The notes: generated by a model from the letters alone, not told the origin. 64,000 bases of DNA from Haematospirillum sp. H4485 (GCF_012102745.1 NZ_JAAVSY010000005.1:1-64000), one strand, 5' to 3'. Positions 29,205-38,399 are shown, counted from the first letter of the stretch. Numbers and translations: made by a program.

Positions 29205-30815
29205 TCAAAGCTGGCGGAAAAAGTCATTGCCCTTGTCATCAACAATGATAAAGGCCGGGAAGTTTTCCACCTCGATCTTCCACACGGCTTCCATGCCCAG
29301 CTCGGGATACTCCAGAACCTCCACCTTGCGGATGGACTGCACCGCCAGCTGGGCCGCCGCACCGCCGATGGATCCCAGATAAAAGCCGCCATGCTTCTTG
29401 CAGGCTTCCTTGACCGCCGCGCTGCGGTTGCCCTTGGCCAGCATGACCATGGAGCCGCCATGGGACTGGAACAGGTCCACATACGCATCCATGCGCCCGG
29501 CTGTTGTCGGACCGAACGACCCGGAGGCATACCCGTCCGGCGTCTTGGAAGGACCGGCATAGTACACCGGATGGTTCTTGATGTAGTCCGGCAACCCCTT
29601 GCCGGCATCCAGGCGTTCCTTCAGCTTGGCATGGGCAATATCACGCGCCACCACCATGGTTCCGGTCAGGCTGACGCGGGTCTTGATCGGGTAGCGCGAC
29701 AGGGTGGCGCGGATCTGCTCCATCGGCTGGTTCAGGTTGATCTGCACCACTTCGCCAGACAGCTTGTCCTCGCGCACGTCGGGCATATAACGGGCCGGGT
29801 CGGTCTCCAGCGCTTCCAGAAACACACCGTCACGGGTGATCTTGCCCAGCATCTGCCGGTCGGCCGAACACGATACACCCAGCCCGACCGGGCAGCTGGC
29901 ACCGTGGCGCGGCAAGCGGATCACCCGCACGTCATGGCAGAAGTACTTGCCGCCGAACTGGGCCCCGATCCCCAGCGTGCGAGTAATCTCCAGCACCTGC
30001 TGCTCCATCTCGATATCGCGGAATGCCTGGCCGAACTTGCCGCCCGATGTCGGCAAACCATCCAGATACCGGGCTGATGCCAGCTTGACCGTTTTCAGGG
30101 TCATCTCCGCCGATGTGCCACCTATGACCAGTGCGAGGTGATAGGGCGGACAGGCCGAGGTCCCCAGCTTGATCACGGACTCCGACACAAACTTGCGCAG
30201 GCTGTCCGGGTTGAGCAGCGCCTTGGTTTCCTGGAACAGGAATGTCTTGTTCGCCGATCCGCCCCCTTTGGCCATAACCATGAATTTGTAGGCCGCCCCT
30301 TCGGTTGCATACAGGTCAATCTGGGCCGGCAGGTTGTTGCCGGTGTTCGACTCCTCGAACATCGACAGCGGCGTCAGCTGTGAATACCGCAAATTCAGGC
30401 GGGTATAGGCATCGGCAATGCCCTGCGACAGATACAGGGCATCATCAACCCCGGTCCAGATCCGCTGCCCCTTCTTGCCCATGACAATCGCCGTGCCGGT
30501 GTCCTGGCACATCGGCAGAATCCCGCCGGCGGCAATATTGGCATTCTTCAGCAACTCCAGCGCGACAAAGCGGTCGTTGGCCGATGCCTCGCTGTCGTCA
30601 ACAATCGCCCGCAGCTGGGCCAGGTGCCCGGGGCGCAACAGGTGGGAAATATCGCGGATTGCCTCGGCCGAAAGCTGAACCAATGCCTGTGGGTCAACCA
30701 CCACCATCTCCTGCCCGGCAAAGGACTCGGTCCGGACATAATCGCCGTCCAGACGACGCCAAGGGGTTGTATCCTCTCCCAAGGGGAAGATTTCGGCAAA
30801 AGCGGCATCAATCAT
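29205..30815 (-). CDS. fumA: class I fumarate hydratase (iron-sulfur)
   Basis: 536 residues, the full length of a class I fumarase with alpha and beta parts fused. It hydrates fumarate to malate in the TCA cycle and needs a 4Fe-4S cluster. Seen in the N-terminal half: [16 protein letters not shown] (one cluster Cys), [15 protein letters not shown] (second) and [16 protein letters not shown] (third). The C-terminal half has [22 protein letters not shown] and [15 protein letters not shown] chose the ATG at 30815 ([13 protein letters not shown]) over an upstream in-frame codon. Class I fumarase can also act on mesaconate. Confidence 0.95.
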   Translation of the reverse strand: MIDAAFAEIFPLGEDTTPWRRLDGDYVRTESFAGQEMVVVDPQALVQLSAEAIRDISHLLRPGHLAQLRAIVDDSEASANDRFVALELLKNANIAAGGILPMCQDTGTAIVMGKKGQRIWTGVDDALYLSQGIADAYTRLNLRYSQLTPLSMFEESNTGNNLPAQIDLYATEGAAYKFMVMAKGGGSANKTFLFQETKALLNPDSLRKFVSESVIKLGTSACPPYHLALVIGGTSAEMTLKTVKLASARYLDGLPTSGGKFGQAFRDIEMEQQVLEITRTLGIGAQFGGKYFCHDVRVIRLPRHGASCPVGLGVSCSADRQMLGKITRDGVFLEALETDPARYMPDVREDKLSGEVVQINLNQPMEQIRATLSRYPIKTRVSLTGTMVVARDIAHAKLKERLDAGKGLPDYIKNHPVYYAGPSKTPDGYASGSFGPTTAGRMDAYVDLFQSHGGSMVMLAKGNRSAAVKEACKKHGGFYLGSIGGAAAQLAVQSIRKVEVLEYPELGMEAVWKIEVENFPAFIIVDDKGNDFFRQL

Positions 30816-31027
30816 GGTGGTTTCCCTGCATAACAAGCGGCCCGGCCCGGCTGGTTGCGGCAGGGCGCGGGCAGAACTCTCCCGTTGGCCGGGTATAGAT
30901 CGAAACGTCCGGCCCGTCCAGACAAGGACCCGGCGAAAACCGGATCAGGCACCCCCCTGGACCTGCCAGCCCGCCCGGACCCGGCCTCCCTGATACAACA
31001 GGACCATCCCCCCGGCATGGCCACACA

Positions 31028-31055
31028 GAAAACGGGCACCTGCCAGAGGTGCCCG
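31028..31055 (-). terminator. Rho-independent terminator after sspB
   Basis: Minus-strand reading gives CGGGCACCT, a 4-nt loop, AGGTGCCCG and then TTTTCT. A 9-bp perfect stem 30 nt after the sspB stop codon. Confidence 0.85.
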
Positions 31056-31084
31056 TACACAGTCATAAAATGCAGGAACCACGC

Positions 31085-31615
31085 CTATTTGCGGCGAAAG
31101 GCGTCCAGAGCCACAACATTGCTGCCATCCGAAGGGCCGGTGGAGTCATCGCCCGGGGCATCATCCGTATTCCGGGCAACAGGCTCGCCATCGCCGTATT
31201 CCGGATCGTCGTACCCGTCGTCCTCGCTCCCGTCATCCTCCATGTCCACATCCACATCAAGCCCGCCACGAAACTGCAGGCCAAAACGGGCATACGGATC
31301 GGCAAAGGCGGTCACAGCCGCAAACGGCACCCGCAAATGCTCCGTTTGTCCGGAAAACGACAGGTCAACGGAAAACATCACGTCATCAACCGTCAGGTTC
31401 CAGAACTGGTGCTGCAGGACAATGGTCATTTCTTCCGGATAGCGCGCCCGCAAACGGGAAGACATCACAACCCCGTCGGCATCAGTCTGGAACGTAATGT
31501 AAAAATGATGCCCGCCGGGCAAGCCCTGGTCGCGCGCGCCCCTCAGCACATCGCGCAACACCGTGCGCAATGCCTGCTCAACCAGGTCTTCGTAGGAAAT
31601 GTGGATCTCGCTCAA
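31085..31615 (-). CDS. sspB: SspB-alpha, ClpXP adaptor for ssrA-tagged proteins
   Basis: 176 residues from a TTG start with GGGAG about 8 nt upstream; the family N-terminus is (M)SEIHISYEDLVEQALR. The folded domain (about 1-125) includes HHFYITFQTDADGV, RYPEEMTIVLQHQFWNL and HLRVPFAAVTAFADP, typical of alphaproteobacterial SspB. A very acidic linker follows (DVDVDMEDDGSEDD). The last residues, SNVVALDAFRRK, resemble the short ClpX-binding tail. SspB holds tmRNA-tagged proteins and delivers them to ClpXP. The gene is the first one downstream of ssrA on the same strand, so adaptor and tag source are adjacent. An in-frame upstream ATG at 31711 would lie inside the tmRNA and is rejected. Confidence 0.92.
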   Translation of the reverse strand: MSEIHISYEDLVEQALRTVLRDVLRGARDQGLPGGHHFYITFQTDADGVVMSSRLRARYPEEMTIVLQHQFWNLTVDDVMFSVDLSFSGQTEHLRVPFAAVTAFADPYARFGLQFRGGLDVDVDMEDDGSEDDGYDDPEYGDGEPVARNTDDAPGDDSTGPSDGSNVVALDAFRRK

Positions 31616-31664
31616 ACTGTCAACTCCCGGCACTGCAGATCCGGCCCCGTCAGGTAACCAAAGT

Positions 31665-31950
31665 GGGGGGCTTCTGTTGCCCGGTGCCCCCCGGACCGCG
31701 CTTACCGGCAATTAAGCGGCAGCGGCAAGTTCAACGTTGTCGTTGGCACTTGTAGAGTTCAGCCCGATAACGGCGGATACTATACCGGGCACAGCCTAGG
31801 CCTTTACTACGCGCGTCGATCCTGTTTCGTCCCCACAGATCCACCCTGCCCGGCAGGGAGGAGTGATGGTGGAGACGCCGGGTACCGCCCCCGGGTCCGC
31901 TACGCCTATTCCGCAAAGGGTTTAGCGCCATAGCCGGGCAAGCCCGGCAA
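31665..31950 (-). ncRNA. ssrA: permuted two-piece tmRNA, tag ANDNVELAAAA
   Basis: Minus-strand order is acceptor piece, intervening segment, coding piece, the alphaproteobacterial permuted layout. The acceptor piece ends in CGTCTCCACCA (CCA at 31867-31869), after a T-arm-like GGACCCGGGGGCGG region. The coding piece begins GGGGACG at 31834 and continues ACAGGATCGACG. GGGGACG pairs with CGTCTCC over seven pairs, including the G3-U70 pair that alanyl-tRNA synthetase reads. The resume codon GCC at 31747 opens a frame encoding ANDNVELAAAA, stopping with TAA at 31712-31714. The 33-nt intervening segment (31835-31866) contains a CTGCCGGGCAG hairpin and would be removed. The outer ends are estimates. 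Confidence 0.93.
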
Positions 31951-31957
31951 GTGCAAG

Positions 31958-31985
31958 ACTATAGGGTCTTGCCCTGTGCATGCAA
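31958..31985 (-). promoter_or_regulatory. promoter of ssrA
   Basis: Minus-strand TTGCAT (31980-31985), 16 nt, TATAGT (31958-31963), placing the start of transcription near 31950, just ahead of the acceptor piece. Confidence 0.65.
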
Positions 31986-32002
31986 GCGAAACCGCACAGA
32001 GA

Positions 32003-32040
32003 TTCTGCCCTTGCGCCACAAAGGCAGAATACGCTTTATA
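32003..32040 (+). promoter_or_regulatory. putative thyA promoter with overlapping inverted repeat
   Basis: TTGCGC (32011-32016), 18 nt, TTTATA (32035-32040), 40 nt before the thyA start and divergent from the ssrA promoter. The inverted repeat TTCTGCC/GGCAGAA (32003-32009 and 32023-32029) covers the -35 element. Confidence 0.5.
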
Positions 32041-32079
32041 GACCCTGTCATCCTTCGCAACACCGAGGCCACAATTCCC

Positions 32080-32886
32080 ATGCAACAGTACCACGACCTG
32101 ATGCGGCTGGTTCTGGAAACCGGCCACCGCAAGGCCGACCGCACCGGAACAGGCACCCTGTCCCTGTTCGGGCACCAGATGCGCTTTGACCTGGAAGACG
32201 GATTCCCCCTTCTCACCACCAAGAAACTGCACCTGAAGTCCATTGCCTACGAGCTGCTGTGGTTCCTGCGCGGGGATACCAACATCGCCTGGCTGAAGGA
32301 ACACGGCGTTTCCATCTGGGATGAATGGGCTGATGAAAACGGCAACCTCGGCCCGGTCTATGGGGCGCAGTGGCGGTCGTGGCCGGCCCCGACGCCCGAC
32401 AGCCCGGACCGGACCCTGGACCAGATCCGCACCGTGGTGGACAGCCTGCGCACCAACCCGGATTCGCGGCGCCACATCGTGTCGGCCTGGAATCCGGCGC
32501 AGGTGGACTCCATGGCCCTTCCCCCGTGCCACTGCCTGTTCCAGTTCCACGTGGCGGAAGGCCGCCTGTCCTGCCAGCTGTACCAGCGCTCTGCCGACAT
32601 TTTTCTCGGGGTGCCGTTCAATATCGCCTCCTATGCCCTGCTGACCCTGATGATGGCGCAGGTCACCGGCCTCCAGCCCGGGGAGTTTATCCACACCCTG
32701 GGGGATGCGCACCTGTACCTCAACCATCTGGATCAGGCCCGCGAACAGCTGACCCGCAAGCCGATGGCCCTGCCACGGATGACTCTCAACCCGGCCGTGA
32801 CCAACCTGTTCAAGTTCCGGTACGAAGATTTCACCCTGGAAGGTTACAACGCCCATCCCCACATCAAGGCTCCGGTTGCAGTATGA
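32080..32886 (+). CDS. thyA: thymidylate synthase
   Basis: 268 residues. It converts dUMP to dTMP using methylene-tetrahydrofolate. Family landmarks are [34 protein letters not shown], the catalytic [33 protein letters not shown] and the C-terminal [10 protein letters not shown]. The ATG at 32080 gives the standard [15 protein letters not shown] start; CGAGG lies about 10 nt upstream. Its last codons overlap the folA start (ATGA), so synthase and reductase are translationally coupled, matching their paired roles in the folate cycle. Confidence 0.97.
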   Translation: MQQYHDLMRLVLETGHRKADRTGTGTLSLFGHQMRFDLEDGFPLLTTKKLHLKSIAYELLWFLRGDTNIAWLKEHGVSIWDEWADENGNLGPVYGAQWRSWPAPTPDSPDRTLDQIRTVVDSLRTNPDSRRHIVSAWNPAQVDSMALPPCHCLFQFHVAEGRLSCQLYQRSADIFLGVPFNIASYALLTLMMAQVTGLQPGEFIHTLGDAHLYLNHLDQAREQLTRKPMALPRMTLNPAVTNLFKFRYEDFTLEGYNAHPHIKAPVAV

Positions 32887-33437
32887 CAAAAACCAGTACA
32901 CCGGCCACAGCACGCCCCCTGGTCTCGCTGATTGTTGCCGTCGCCCGTAACGGGGTGATCGGCCACAACAACACCCTGCCGTGGAAACTGTCCGATGACC
33001 TGCAGTATTTCCGCCGCATGACCATGGGAAAACCGGTTCTGATGGGGCGCAAAACCTTCCTGTCCCTGGGCCGCCCCCTGCCCGGACGGACCAACATCGT
33101 CCTGACCCGCAATCCGTCCTGGACAGCCAACGGCATTCTGACCGCAGGCTCTCTGGATCAAGCCATCGACCTTGCCGCCCGCGATCCACTGGGACAGGAA
33201 AGCGGGGAAATCATGATTATCGGGGGGGCAGAACTCTATGCGCGGACCCTGGATCGTGCCGACCGGGTCTACAGGACCGATGTCCATATGGACCCACAGG
33301 GCGATACCTTCTTTCCCGCGCTGGACCCGGCACTCTGGCACGAAACCAGCTGCCGGGAGGGAGCACCGGCACCCGATGGCACCCGGACCCACACCTTCCG
33401 GATCCTGGAAATACGGCGACCGGACCAGAACGGCTGA
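32883..33437 (+). CDS. folA: dihydrofolate reductase
   Basis: 184 residues. It reduces the dihydrofolate produced by ThyA. Landmarks: [57 protein letters not shown] and [13 protein letters not shown]. The N-terminal tail of about 12 residues is slightly longer than usual. Its ATG overlaps the thyA stop. The target of trimethoprim; nothing in the visible active site suggests a resistance variant, but this cannot be judged by eye. Confidence 0.96.
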   Translation: MTKTSTPATARPLVSLIVAVARNGVIGHNNTLPWKLSDDLQYFRRMTMGKPVLMGRKTFLSLGRPLPGRTNIVLTRNPSWTANGILTAGSLDQAIDLAARDPLGQESGEIMIIGGAELYARTLDRADRVYRTDVHMDPQGDTFFPALDPALWHETSCREGAPAPDGTRTHTFRILEIRRPDQNG

Positions 33438-33452
33438 GCCTTCGTCCCGGTT

Positions 33453-34286
33453 TCACGCATATTCCGGCAATCCCAGCATCTGGCGGGTTTCCGCCACGCT
33501 GGCCGGGCGGCAACCATAATCCATACAGCGTGCCACCGCCCGCCGCACCAACTGGCCATTGCTTTCAGCCAGGATATGGCGGGTCAGGCGGATATTGTCT
33601 TCCAGACCGGTACGGATGTGCCCGCCTAGGGACAAGGCCCAGTCCATCACCAGATCCTGATGCGACCCAAGCCCGGATGCCATCCACGAGGCGTCCGGGA
33701 ACAGGTCCCGGATTTCCGCCACCATGAAATCCAGCACCTGACGCCTGGCCGGCAGGGCAGCCTGCCCCCCCAGAACAAGGTGAAAGTGCGGACGTTCAGG
33801 CAAAAGCCCCTGCCCGATCAAGGCCGCCGTGGCGTAAAGCATCGACAGGTCAAACAGCTCCAGGGTCGGCTTGATCCCCATACGCACCACGGCCTGCCCC
33901 AGCTCGTGCACCACACCGGGCGGGTTGAGATAGACGCCGCCGGGCATGTTGAAAGACCCCGGGGCCAGCGCCACCATTTCCGGGCGCAAGGGCAGCATCG
34001 CCAGCCGCTGGGATGGATCGCCATCCACGCCGCCGGTCGACAGTTCCACCACCATCCCCGGACAATAACGGGCCACACCCTCCATCACCGTGGCGAAACG
34101 GTCGGGATCAAAACTCGGGTTCTCGTTGTCATCGCGCACATGCAGGTGCAGCAGCGTGGCGCCGGACTCAAACGCGTCCTGCGCACTTTCCACCTGCTCG
34201 GCCGGGGCAACCGGCACCGCCGGGTTATCCGCCTTGCGCGGGCGTGACCCGGTAATGGCACAACACACAACAACAGGACGACTCAT
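33453..34286 (-). CDS. beta-keto acid cleavage enzyme (BKACE, DUF849)
   Basis: 277 residues from MSRPVVVCCAITGS. The zinc-binding LLHLHVRDDNENPS and the downstream VELSTGG, GGVYLNPP and HFHLVLGGQ segments are those of BKACE proteins. They condense a beta-keto acid with acetyl-CoA to give acetoacetate and a new CoA ester. The substrate class, for example 3-keto-5-aminohexanoate or beta-ketoadipate-like, cannot be read from the sequence. Single gene convergent with folA, with 15 bp between the stop codons. Confidence 0.88.
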   Translation of the reverse strand: MSRPVVVCCAITGSRPRKADNPAVPVAPAEQVESAQDAFESGATLLHLHVRDDNENPSFDPDRFATVMEGVARYCPGMVVELSTGGVDGDPSQRLAMLPLRPEMVALAPGSFNMPGGVYLNPPGVVHELGQAVVRMGIKPTLELFDLSMLYATAALIGQGLLPERPHFHLVLGGQAALPARRQVLDFMVAEIRDLFPDASWMASGLGSHQDLVMDWALSLGGHIRTGLEDNIRLTRHILAESNGQLVRRAVARCMDYGCRPASVAETRQMLGLPEYA

Positions 34287-34550
34287 GAAAACCCCATAGT
34301 CCCCGGATATACCACGCCACAGGCACATACGCGCCAACCAGCGCCCCCGGTATCGTCATCAGGATCTGGCTGTCCCCCTGTCCTGAAGCAAACAGCAGGC
34401 CATGCCAGAACGTTTGTTGTCGCCCAAGGACAACGCCACGTCAAGCTCAACCGGATGCATACATGCCTTGTGGCGGAACCGGACCATTGACCCGGGCCAC
34501 CGGTTTCGCTACAGAGCAGCCTTCCCGCTTCCCGGATATGGTTCCCTTGC

Positions 34551-35519
34551 ATGCGCCTGATTCTTGCCCCCATGGAAGGGCTGACCGATCCGCCGGCACG
34601 CCGCCTTCTGACCGCAACCGGGGCCTTTGAGCGGGCCGTGTGCGAATTTGTCCGGGTCTCCTGCGGCTTGTTGCCACCTCATGTCTGGTACCACCTGTGC
34701 CCGGAGCTCCTGACCGGGGGCAGAACCGACTCCGGCACCCCGGTCTATGTCCAGATCATGGGACCGGAACCGGCCGTAACAGCCGACAATGCCGCCTTTG
34801 TGGCCAGCCTTGGGGCGCCGGGCATTGACCTGAACTTTGGCTGCCCGTCGAAAACCGTCAACCGCCGCGCCGCCGGGGCCAGCCTGCTGCGTACGCCCGA
34901 CCGCATCGCCGCCATTGTCGCCGCCACCCGAAAAGCCGTTCCGGACCACATCCCGGTCACGGCCAAGGTCCGCCTGGGTTACGAGGACACCGGCCAGCAC
35001 CTGGAGATCGCCCTGGCCGCCCGCGACGGCGGTGCCAACGAGCTGGTCGTGCACGCCCGGACCGGGGCTGACGGCTATCGCCCGCCGGCTCGCTGGCCCC
35101 TTCTGGACGGTATCCGCCGGGCTCTTGATATTCCGGTCATTGCCAACGGTGAAATCTGGACCCCACAAGACTGGCGGGAGTGCGCCCGGGTTTCAGGGTG
35201 CGAGGCCGCCATGCTGGGGCGCGGGGCCATTGCCCGTCCGGATCTGGCCCTGCGCCTGAAAACCGGGGCCCCGCCGTGGCCGTGGGAACGGGTCTGCGCC
35301 CTGCTGCTGCACTATGACAGCCTGCTGGCATCACAGGATGGCTGCACACCAGCTATCCGTGGCGGGCGCCTGAAGCAATGGCTGACCTTTATCGCCCGTC
35401 ACGCCGGCCACGACTGGCACCAGGCCAAACCCCTGTTCGACCGGATCCGGCCGGAACGGGACATCACCACCATCCGGGCCCTGCTGGAAGACAGGGAACC
35501 GGCGCAATCCGCCCCCTGA
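34551..35519 (+). CDS. dusC: tRNA-dihydrouridine synthase (DusC-like)
   Basis: 322 residues starting MRLILAPMEGLTDPPAR. The FMN-binding TIM-barrel shows VYVQIMGPEP, DLNFGCPSKTVNRRAAGASLL with the catalytic Cys, VTAKVRLGY, VVHARTGADGYRPPA and IANGEIWTPQD. The enzyme reduces uridines in the tRNA D-arm. The ARTxxxGYRPPA segment matches the DusC subgroup. Chromosomal gene at the left boundary of the phage-like cassette, whose terminator lies directly after it. Confidence 0.92.
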   Translation: MRLILAPMEGLTDPPARRLLTATGAFERAVCEFVRVSCGLLPPHVWYHLCPELLTGGRTDSGTPVYVQIMGPEPAVTADNAAFVASLGAPGIDLNFGCPSKTVNRRAAGASLLRTPDRIAAIVAATRKAVPDHIPVTAKVRLGYEDTGQHLEIALAARDGGANELVVHARTGADGYRPPARWPLLDGIRRALDIPVIANGEIWTPQDWRECARVSGCEAAMLGRGAIARPDLALRLKTGAPPWPWERVCALLLHYDSLLASQDGCTPAIRGGRLKQWLTFIARHAGHDWHQAKPLFDRIRPERDITTIRALLEDREPAQSAP

Positions 35520-35526
35520 AACGCAA

Positions 35527-35567
35527 AAAGAACCCCCCGCTTCCCGGACAACAGGAAGCGGGGGCAA
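35527..35567 (-). terminator. terminator shared by the dus gene and the phage-like operon
   Basis: Stem CCCCCGCTTCC/GGAAGCGGGGG with a 9-nt loop. On the minus strand it ends in GTTCTTTTTG, right after the last phage-like gene. The plus-strand side ends in CAAAAG, so it is stronger for leftward transcription. Confidence 0.8.
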
Positions 35568-35573
35568 AAGACT

Positions 35574-35768
35574 TCAACCCGGACCGTGGTGACGGTCAGA
35601 CCGGGCCGGGCCAACATTCAGCGCCAGAAGATCCACTAGGCGCCGCAGGGCACCAACCCGGCGGTCATCATCCAGACCCGGCGTCAGCGCTGCCACGGCC
35701 GAGGCCACCGTCACCACCGAGCTGACCAGGTGCCACAGGCTACCAAGATTTTCCATGATCCAGTCCAA
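35574..35768 (-). CDS. small phage membrane-associated protein, holin-like
   Basis: 60-64 residues. A TTG at 35768 has the GGAG of the upstream gene end 8 nt away; an ATG four codons later is the alternative. The first 30 residues are hydrophobic (LWHLVSSVVTVASAVAALTPG), then a charged segment DDDRRVGALRRLVDLLALNVG. It follows the cell-wall hydrolase with its start 5 nt after that stop, which is a usual holin or lysis accessory position. I recognise no precise family. Confidence 0.6.
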   Translation of the reverse strand: MDWIMENLGSLWHLVSSVVTVASAVAALTPGLDDDRRVGALRRLVDLLALNVGPARSDRHHGPG

Positions 35769-35773
35769 AACCC

Positions 35774-36214
35774 TTACTCCACGATTGTATAAAAAATATG
35801 TCCGCCAATTTCCGCCGACGGAACGCGGGACCACGCCCAGCGCGGATGCACCGAACGGGCGTGATAACAGGTGGCACCACCGGTCGGATCCTCCAGAACG
35901 CCAGCCACCGCCCGCCGTGCAATGCGCACACAGACAGCTAGGCACGGATCGCCGGGCACAGCGACCATGGCATCCGGACATCCCCCGGACAGGCTGGACC
36001 AACAGGAAAACTGGTCCGGCTTCAGACAAACATCCGGGATGGTCCGCCCCCACCACACCGCCCGCCCGGCCCGGGCATGGCGGACCCGGTTCACCACCAC
36101 CGCCGCCACCGCTTCCTTTCCTCGCACACTTTCCCCCCTGGCTTCCCCCCACAGGGTACGGGCCAGAATATCGACCGGCTTACCGGAAGCTGGTGACAGC
36201 GTTACCCGCTCCAC
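35774..36214 (-). CDS. phage cell-wall hydrolase, SleB-type
   Basis: 146 residues. LARTLWGEARGESVRGKEAVAAVVVNR is the start of the SleB / Hydrolase_2 lytic transglycosylase domain, with the catalytic Glu in WGEARGE. The FSCWSS segment and CYHARSVHPRWAW near the end are also family-typical. No signal peptide, so it would need a holin to reach the wall. Overlaps the upstream membrane gene by 13 nt and is followed at once by the holin-like gene, forming a lysis block at the end of the structural operon. Confidence 0.88.
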   Translation of the reverse strand: MERVTLSPASGKPVDILARTLWGEARGESVRGKEAVAAVVVNRVRHARAGRAVWWGRTIPDVCLKPDQFSCWSSLSGGCPDAMVAVPGDPCLAVCVRIARRAVAGVLEDPTGGATCYHARSVHPRWAWSRVPSAEIGGHIFYTIVE

Positions 36215-36498
36215 GGTGCCGCCCCCCGCCCCAAGGACCGGACCTGAACCGCATCCAGCTTCAGCTCGATACGCTCCAGATGCGCCCGCAGGCGGTTTTC
36301 CACATCCTTCAGGGTGGCCATCGAGACATGGGTGCGGGCAACCTCCAGCTTGTAGTCAGCCAAGGCCTCCCGCACGGCTCCTGTTCGCGTGTCCGTGTCT
36401 TGGCGTGTCCGCCACAACAACCAGAGCAGCCCACCCAGCGCCAGCAGCTCCACAGCTGTTACCCACCACATCAGATCCACCGTCCAGGGTATGGACAT
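36202..36498 (-). CDS. phage lysis-block membrane protein with helical tail
   Basis: 98 residues with one strong membrane segment near 8-28 (LMWWVTAVELLALGGLLWLL). A basic stop-transfer and a long predicted helix follow (about 40-82, LADYKLEVARTHVSMATLKDVENRL). The topology resembles i-spanin or hydrolase-accessory proteins. Overlap with the hydrolase gene start suggests coupled translation. Function not recognised from sequence; spanin or holin partner is inference. Confidence 0.65.
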   Translation of the reverse strand: MSIPWTVDLMWWVTAVELLALGGLLWLLWRTRQDTDTRTGAVREALADYKLEVARTHVSMATLKDVENRLRAHLERIELKLDAVQVRSLGRGAAPWSG

Positions 36499-36561
36499 GC
36501 TTCTTTCTCCTCGGGAAAATAGATTGGTCAGAACGCACGGAACCCTGTGCGCCCATACTCT

Positions 36562-37170
36562 TCAGACAGAAAAATCGGTGCAGGCCGTCCAGGCAGCCCC
36601 CCCGCGCTGCCAGACCGGAGACGGACCGGCAGGGCCAGACACACCATGGCGACGCAACCGGACCGGCTCAGCCAGCAGACATGCGGCCACGGCATCCAGG
36701 CCATCGTCGTGACCACGCCCATCGGGCCGCCAGTCCCGCAGCTCGGTGAGGAAGGGGGTCTGCAACACGCTGCGATGCGCTTTCAGACGACCGGCGGCCA
36801 GCGGTGCGTCCAGCGCCTCCAGAATACGTTCTGCCTTTGAACGGTGGCTGGTGTATTCCAGAACCGCCACCGGCAGATTGTCGTCGGCCAGAACCTTGCG
36901 CAGCAGGGACGGCAGGAACCGCCCCAGCCCGTTGATCTCCACCCGGATGGCCGGCAGGTGCAGGTCACGCACAAACGCTGCCACATGACGGCACTGCCAG
37001 GTTGCCACATCATCCCGGCTCCCCGCCGGTGCTGCCGGCAGCCAGCAGATCCGGTGCAGCCAGTACGTTCCGTCCCCGTCGCAGAACAGGGCCGCCACCA
37101 CACTGCCGTCCCGCCGGCCATCAGACCCGGCACCAAAGGCCGGATCCCAGCAACAGGCCACCGAAACCAT
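36562..37170 (-). CDS. terminase large subunit, nuclease domain only
   Basis: About 202 residues. It reads as the RNase H-like nuclease half of a phage large terminase: WDPAFGAGSDGRRDGSVVA (first acidic residue), AVLEYTSHRSKAERI (second) and GHDDGLDAVAACLL (third). The nuclease half cuts concatemeric DNA during packaging. The N-terminal ATPase motor that normally precedes it is absent: the DNA just upstream encodes a different protein in another frame, and no Walker motif occurs elsewhere in the cassette. The start is uncertain; ATG 37170 with GGGG upstream, or GTG two codons earlier, both follow the previous stop by fewer than 20 nt. Confidence 0.72.
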   Translation of the reverse strand: MVSVACCWDPAFGAGSDGRRDGSVVAALFCDGDGTYWLHRICWLPAAPAGSRDDVATWQCRHVAAFVRDLHLPAIRVEINGLGRFLPSLLRKVLADDNLPVAVLEYTSHRSKAERILEALDAPLAAGRLKAHRSVLQTPFLTELRDWRPDGRGHDDGLDAVAACLLAEPVRLRRHGVSGPAGPSPVWQRGGAAWTACTDFSV

Positions 37171-37187
37171 CCGCACCCCGCCAATCG

Positions 37188-38066
37188 TCAGCAAACTCTC
37201 CCCGTTCCCTTCACCCGCTCGATCCACAGGCTGAACACACACGGCGCACTGGCTTCCAGGCGGCTTGTCAGCAGTATCCCATCCGCCGCCGATGCCTCCA
37301 GAACCCGGGCCGTAGCCGGTGCCGTGCCGTCAAAGATCTTGATGCGGGTTGCCGTGGACTGCGACAAAAGGTTTGCCGTGTCCGTACCCAACAGGTTTTT
37401 GGCCGGCCCCTCGACATGCCAGCCCAGATAGGTCTGCCCGTCAGGACTGAAATCATCACGCACGGTATCAGCCGTGGCAGCAACAACACGGCCAGTCCGG
37501 TCAACCCGGGTTGCCGAATAGTCCTGCTGCACCTTCAGCAGATAGGGCACCCGGTCGGGCACCGCCCGCATATACACCGACGGCACCAGAGGCCCGAACC
37601 GCTCCGATGCCGACAGCTGGCTGCCCTGGACCGAAGCCGATGCCACACTGCCATACAGGCGGTCGTGCACCCGCTGCAACACCCGCTGTGCCCAGACCGA
37701 TTCATCAGACAGCCAAGACGCCTGCCCCCCGACCAGATCCGCTGTCTTCCAGCTGTCCTCGTCCTTTGCCGCACCACCGGGTGTCAACGCCCCCGTACTG
37801 CCGGTGGCCACAGATGCCACTTTTGGCAGGACCGTGTCCGGCGGCGAACCAGCCCGCAGCTCCTCCACGGCCCGCACCAGACGAACAAAACTGTCCGGTC
37901 CATTGACCAGGCGCCGCCCGTCCTCCGACCACCCGATGATCTGCCCCGGCTGCGGGACAGGCAGAACCGGACGCACCGGAGCCTCCACATCAACCGGCAG
38001 CACAACCGACCGGTCTATCTGTTCTTCAAGCTGCTGCATCAACACCAGATGGTGGTCCAGCTCCAT
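37188..38066 (-). CDS. phage structural protein of unknown function (tail-associated)
   Basis: 292 residues, no clear domain. It is rich in Val, Ser and Asp, with a largely soluble, beta-like composition (YLLKVQQDYSATRVDRTGRV, LEASAPCVFSLWIERV). It starts 9 nt after the tail-fibre anchor gene and ends 17 nt before the terminase gene, on the same strand. The position suggests a tail or fibre part, possibly the distal portion missing from the short anchor protein. No recognised family. Confidence 0.65.
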   Translation of the reverse strand: MELDHHLVLMQQLEEQIDRSVVLPVDVEAPVRPVLPVPQPGQIIGWSEDGRRLVNGPDSFVRLVRAVEELRAGSPPDTVLPKVASVATGSTGALTPGGAAKDEDSWKTADLVGGQASWLSDESVWAQRVLQRVHDRLYGSVASASVQGSQLSASERFGPLVPSVYMRAVPDRVPYLLKVQQDYSATRVDRTGRVVAATADTVRDDFSPDGQTYLGWHVEGPAKNLLGTDTANLLSQSTATRIKIFDGTAPATARVLEASAADGILLTSRLEASAPCVFSLWIERVKGTGRVC

Positions 38067-38075
38067 ACGCAGCGC

Positions 38076-38360
38076 CTAGCCTGATACCTGGCCACGGGCC
38101 ATGATCTCGGCCTTGCGGGCAATCAGCAAATGACGCTTCAGAACGATCACACTACCCTGGGCCGGCGGCACGACAAAGGAAATGCTGCCCCCGTTTTCCC
38201 GCCCCAGGCCGGTGACGTAATACCCCTCGCGGCACACCGCACCATCGAGCCACACCTGCAGGTCATCCGGCGTAAAAATCCGGAAATGAAACGGATAGGT
38301 CCCGGTTATGCCGTCCCCCGTGTAACGATGAAACCGTCTTTCATATCTTTGTGCTTTCAC
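38076..38360 (-). CDS. T7 tail-fibre N-terminal (virion-attachment) domain protein
   Basis: 94 residues. FHRYTGDGITGTYPFHFRIFTPDDLQVWLDG matches in pattern the N-terminal domain of T7 gp17-type fibres, which plugs into the tail. Complete fibres are several hundred residues long; here only the anchor is present, so there is no receptor-binding part on this chain. The 292-residue protein that follows might supply it. Confidence 0.75.
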   Translation of the reverse strand: MKAQRYERRFHRYTGDGITGTYPFHFRIFTPDDLQVWLDGAVCREGYYVTGLGRENGGSISFVVPPAQGSVIVLKRHLLIARKAEIMARGQVSG

Positions 38361-38399
38361 GGATATCTGCCCCCACAGAATACCACCCGGATGAAGAAT

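Noticed and set aside
31616..31711. Extended N-terminus for SspB from an upstream ATG
   Set aside because: The extension lies inside the tmRNA coding piece; the TTG at 31615 has a proper ribosome site and gives the family N-terminus.
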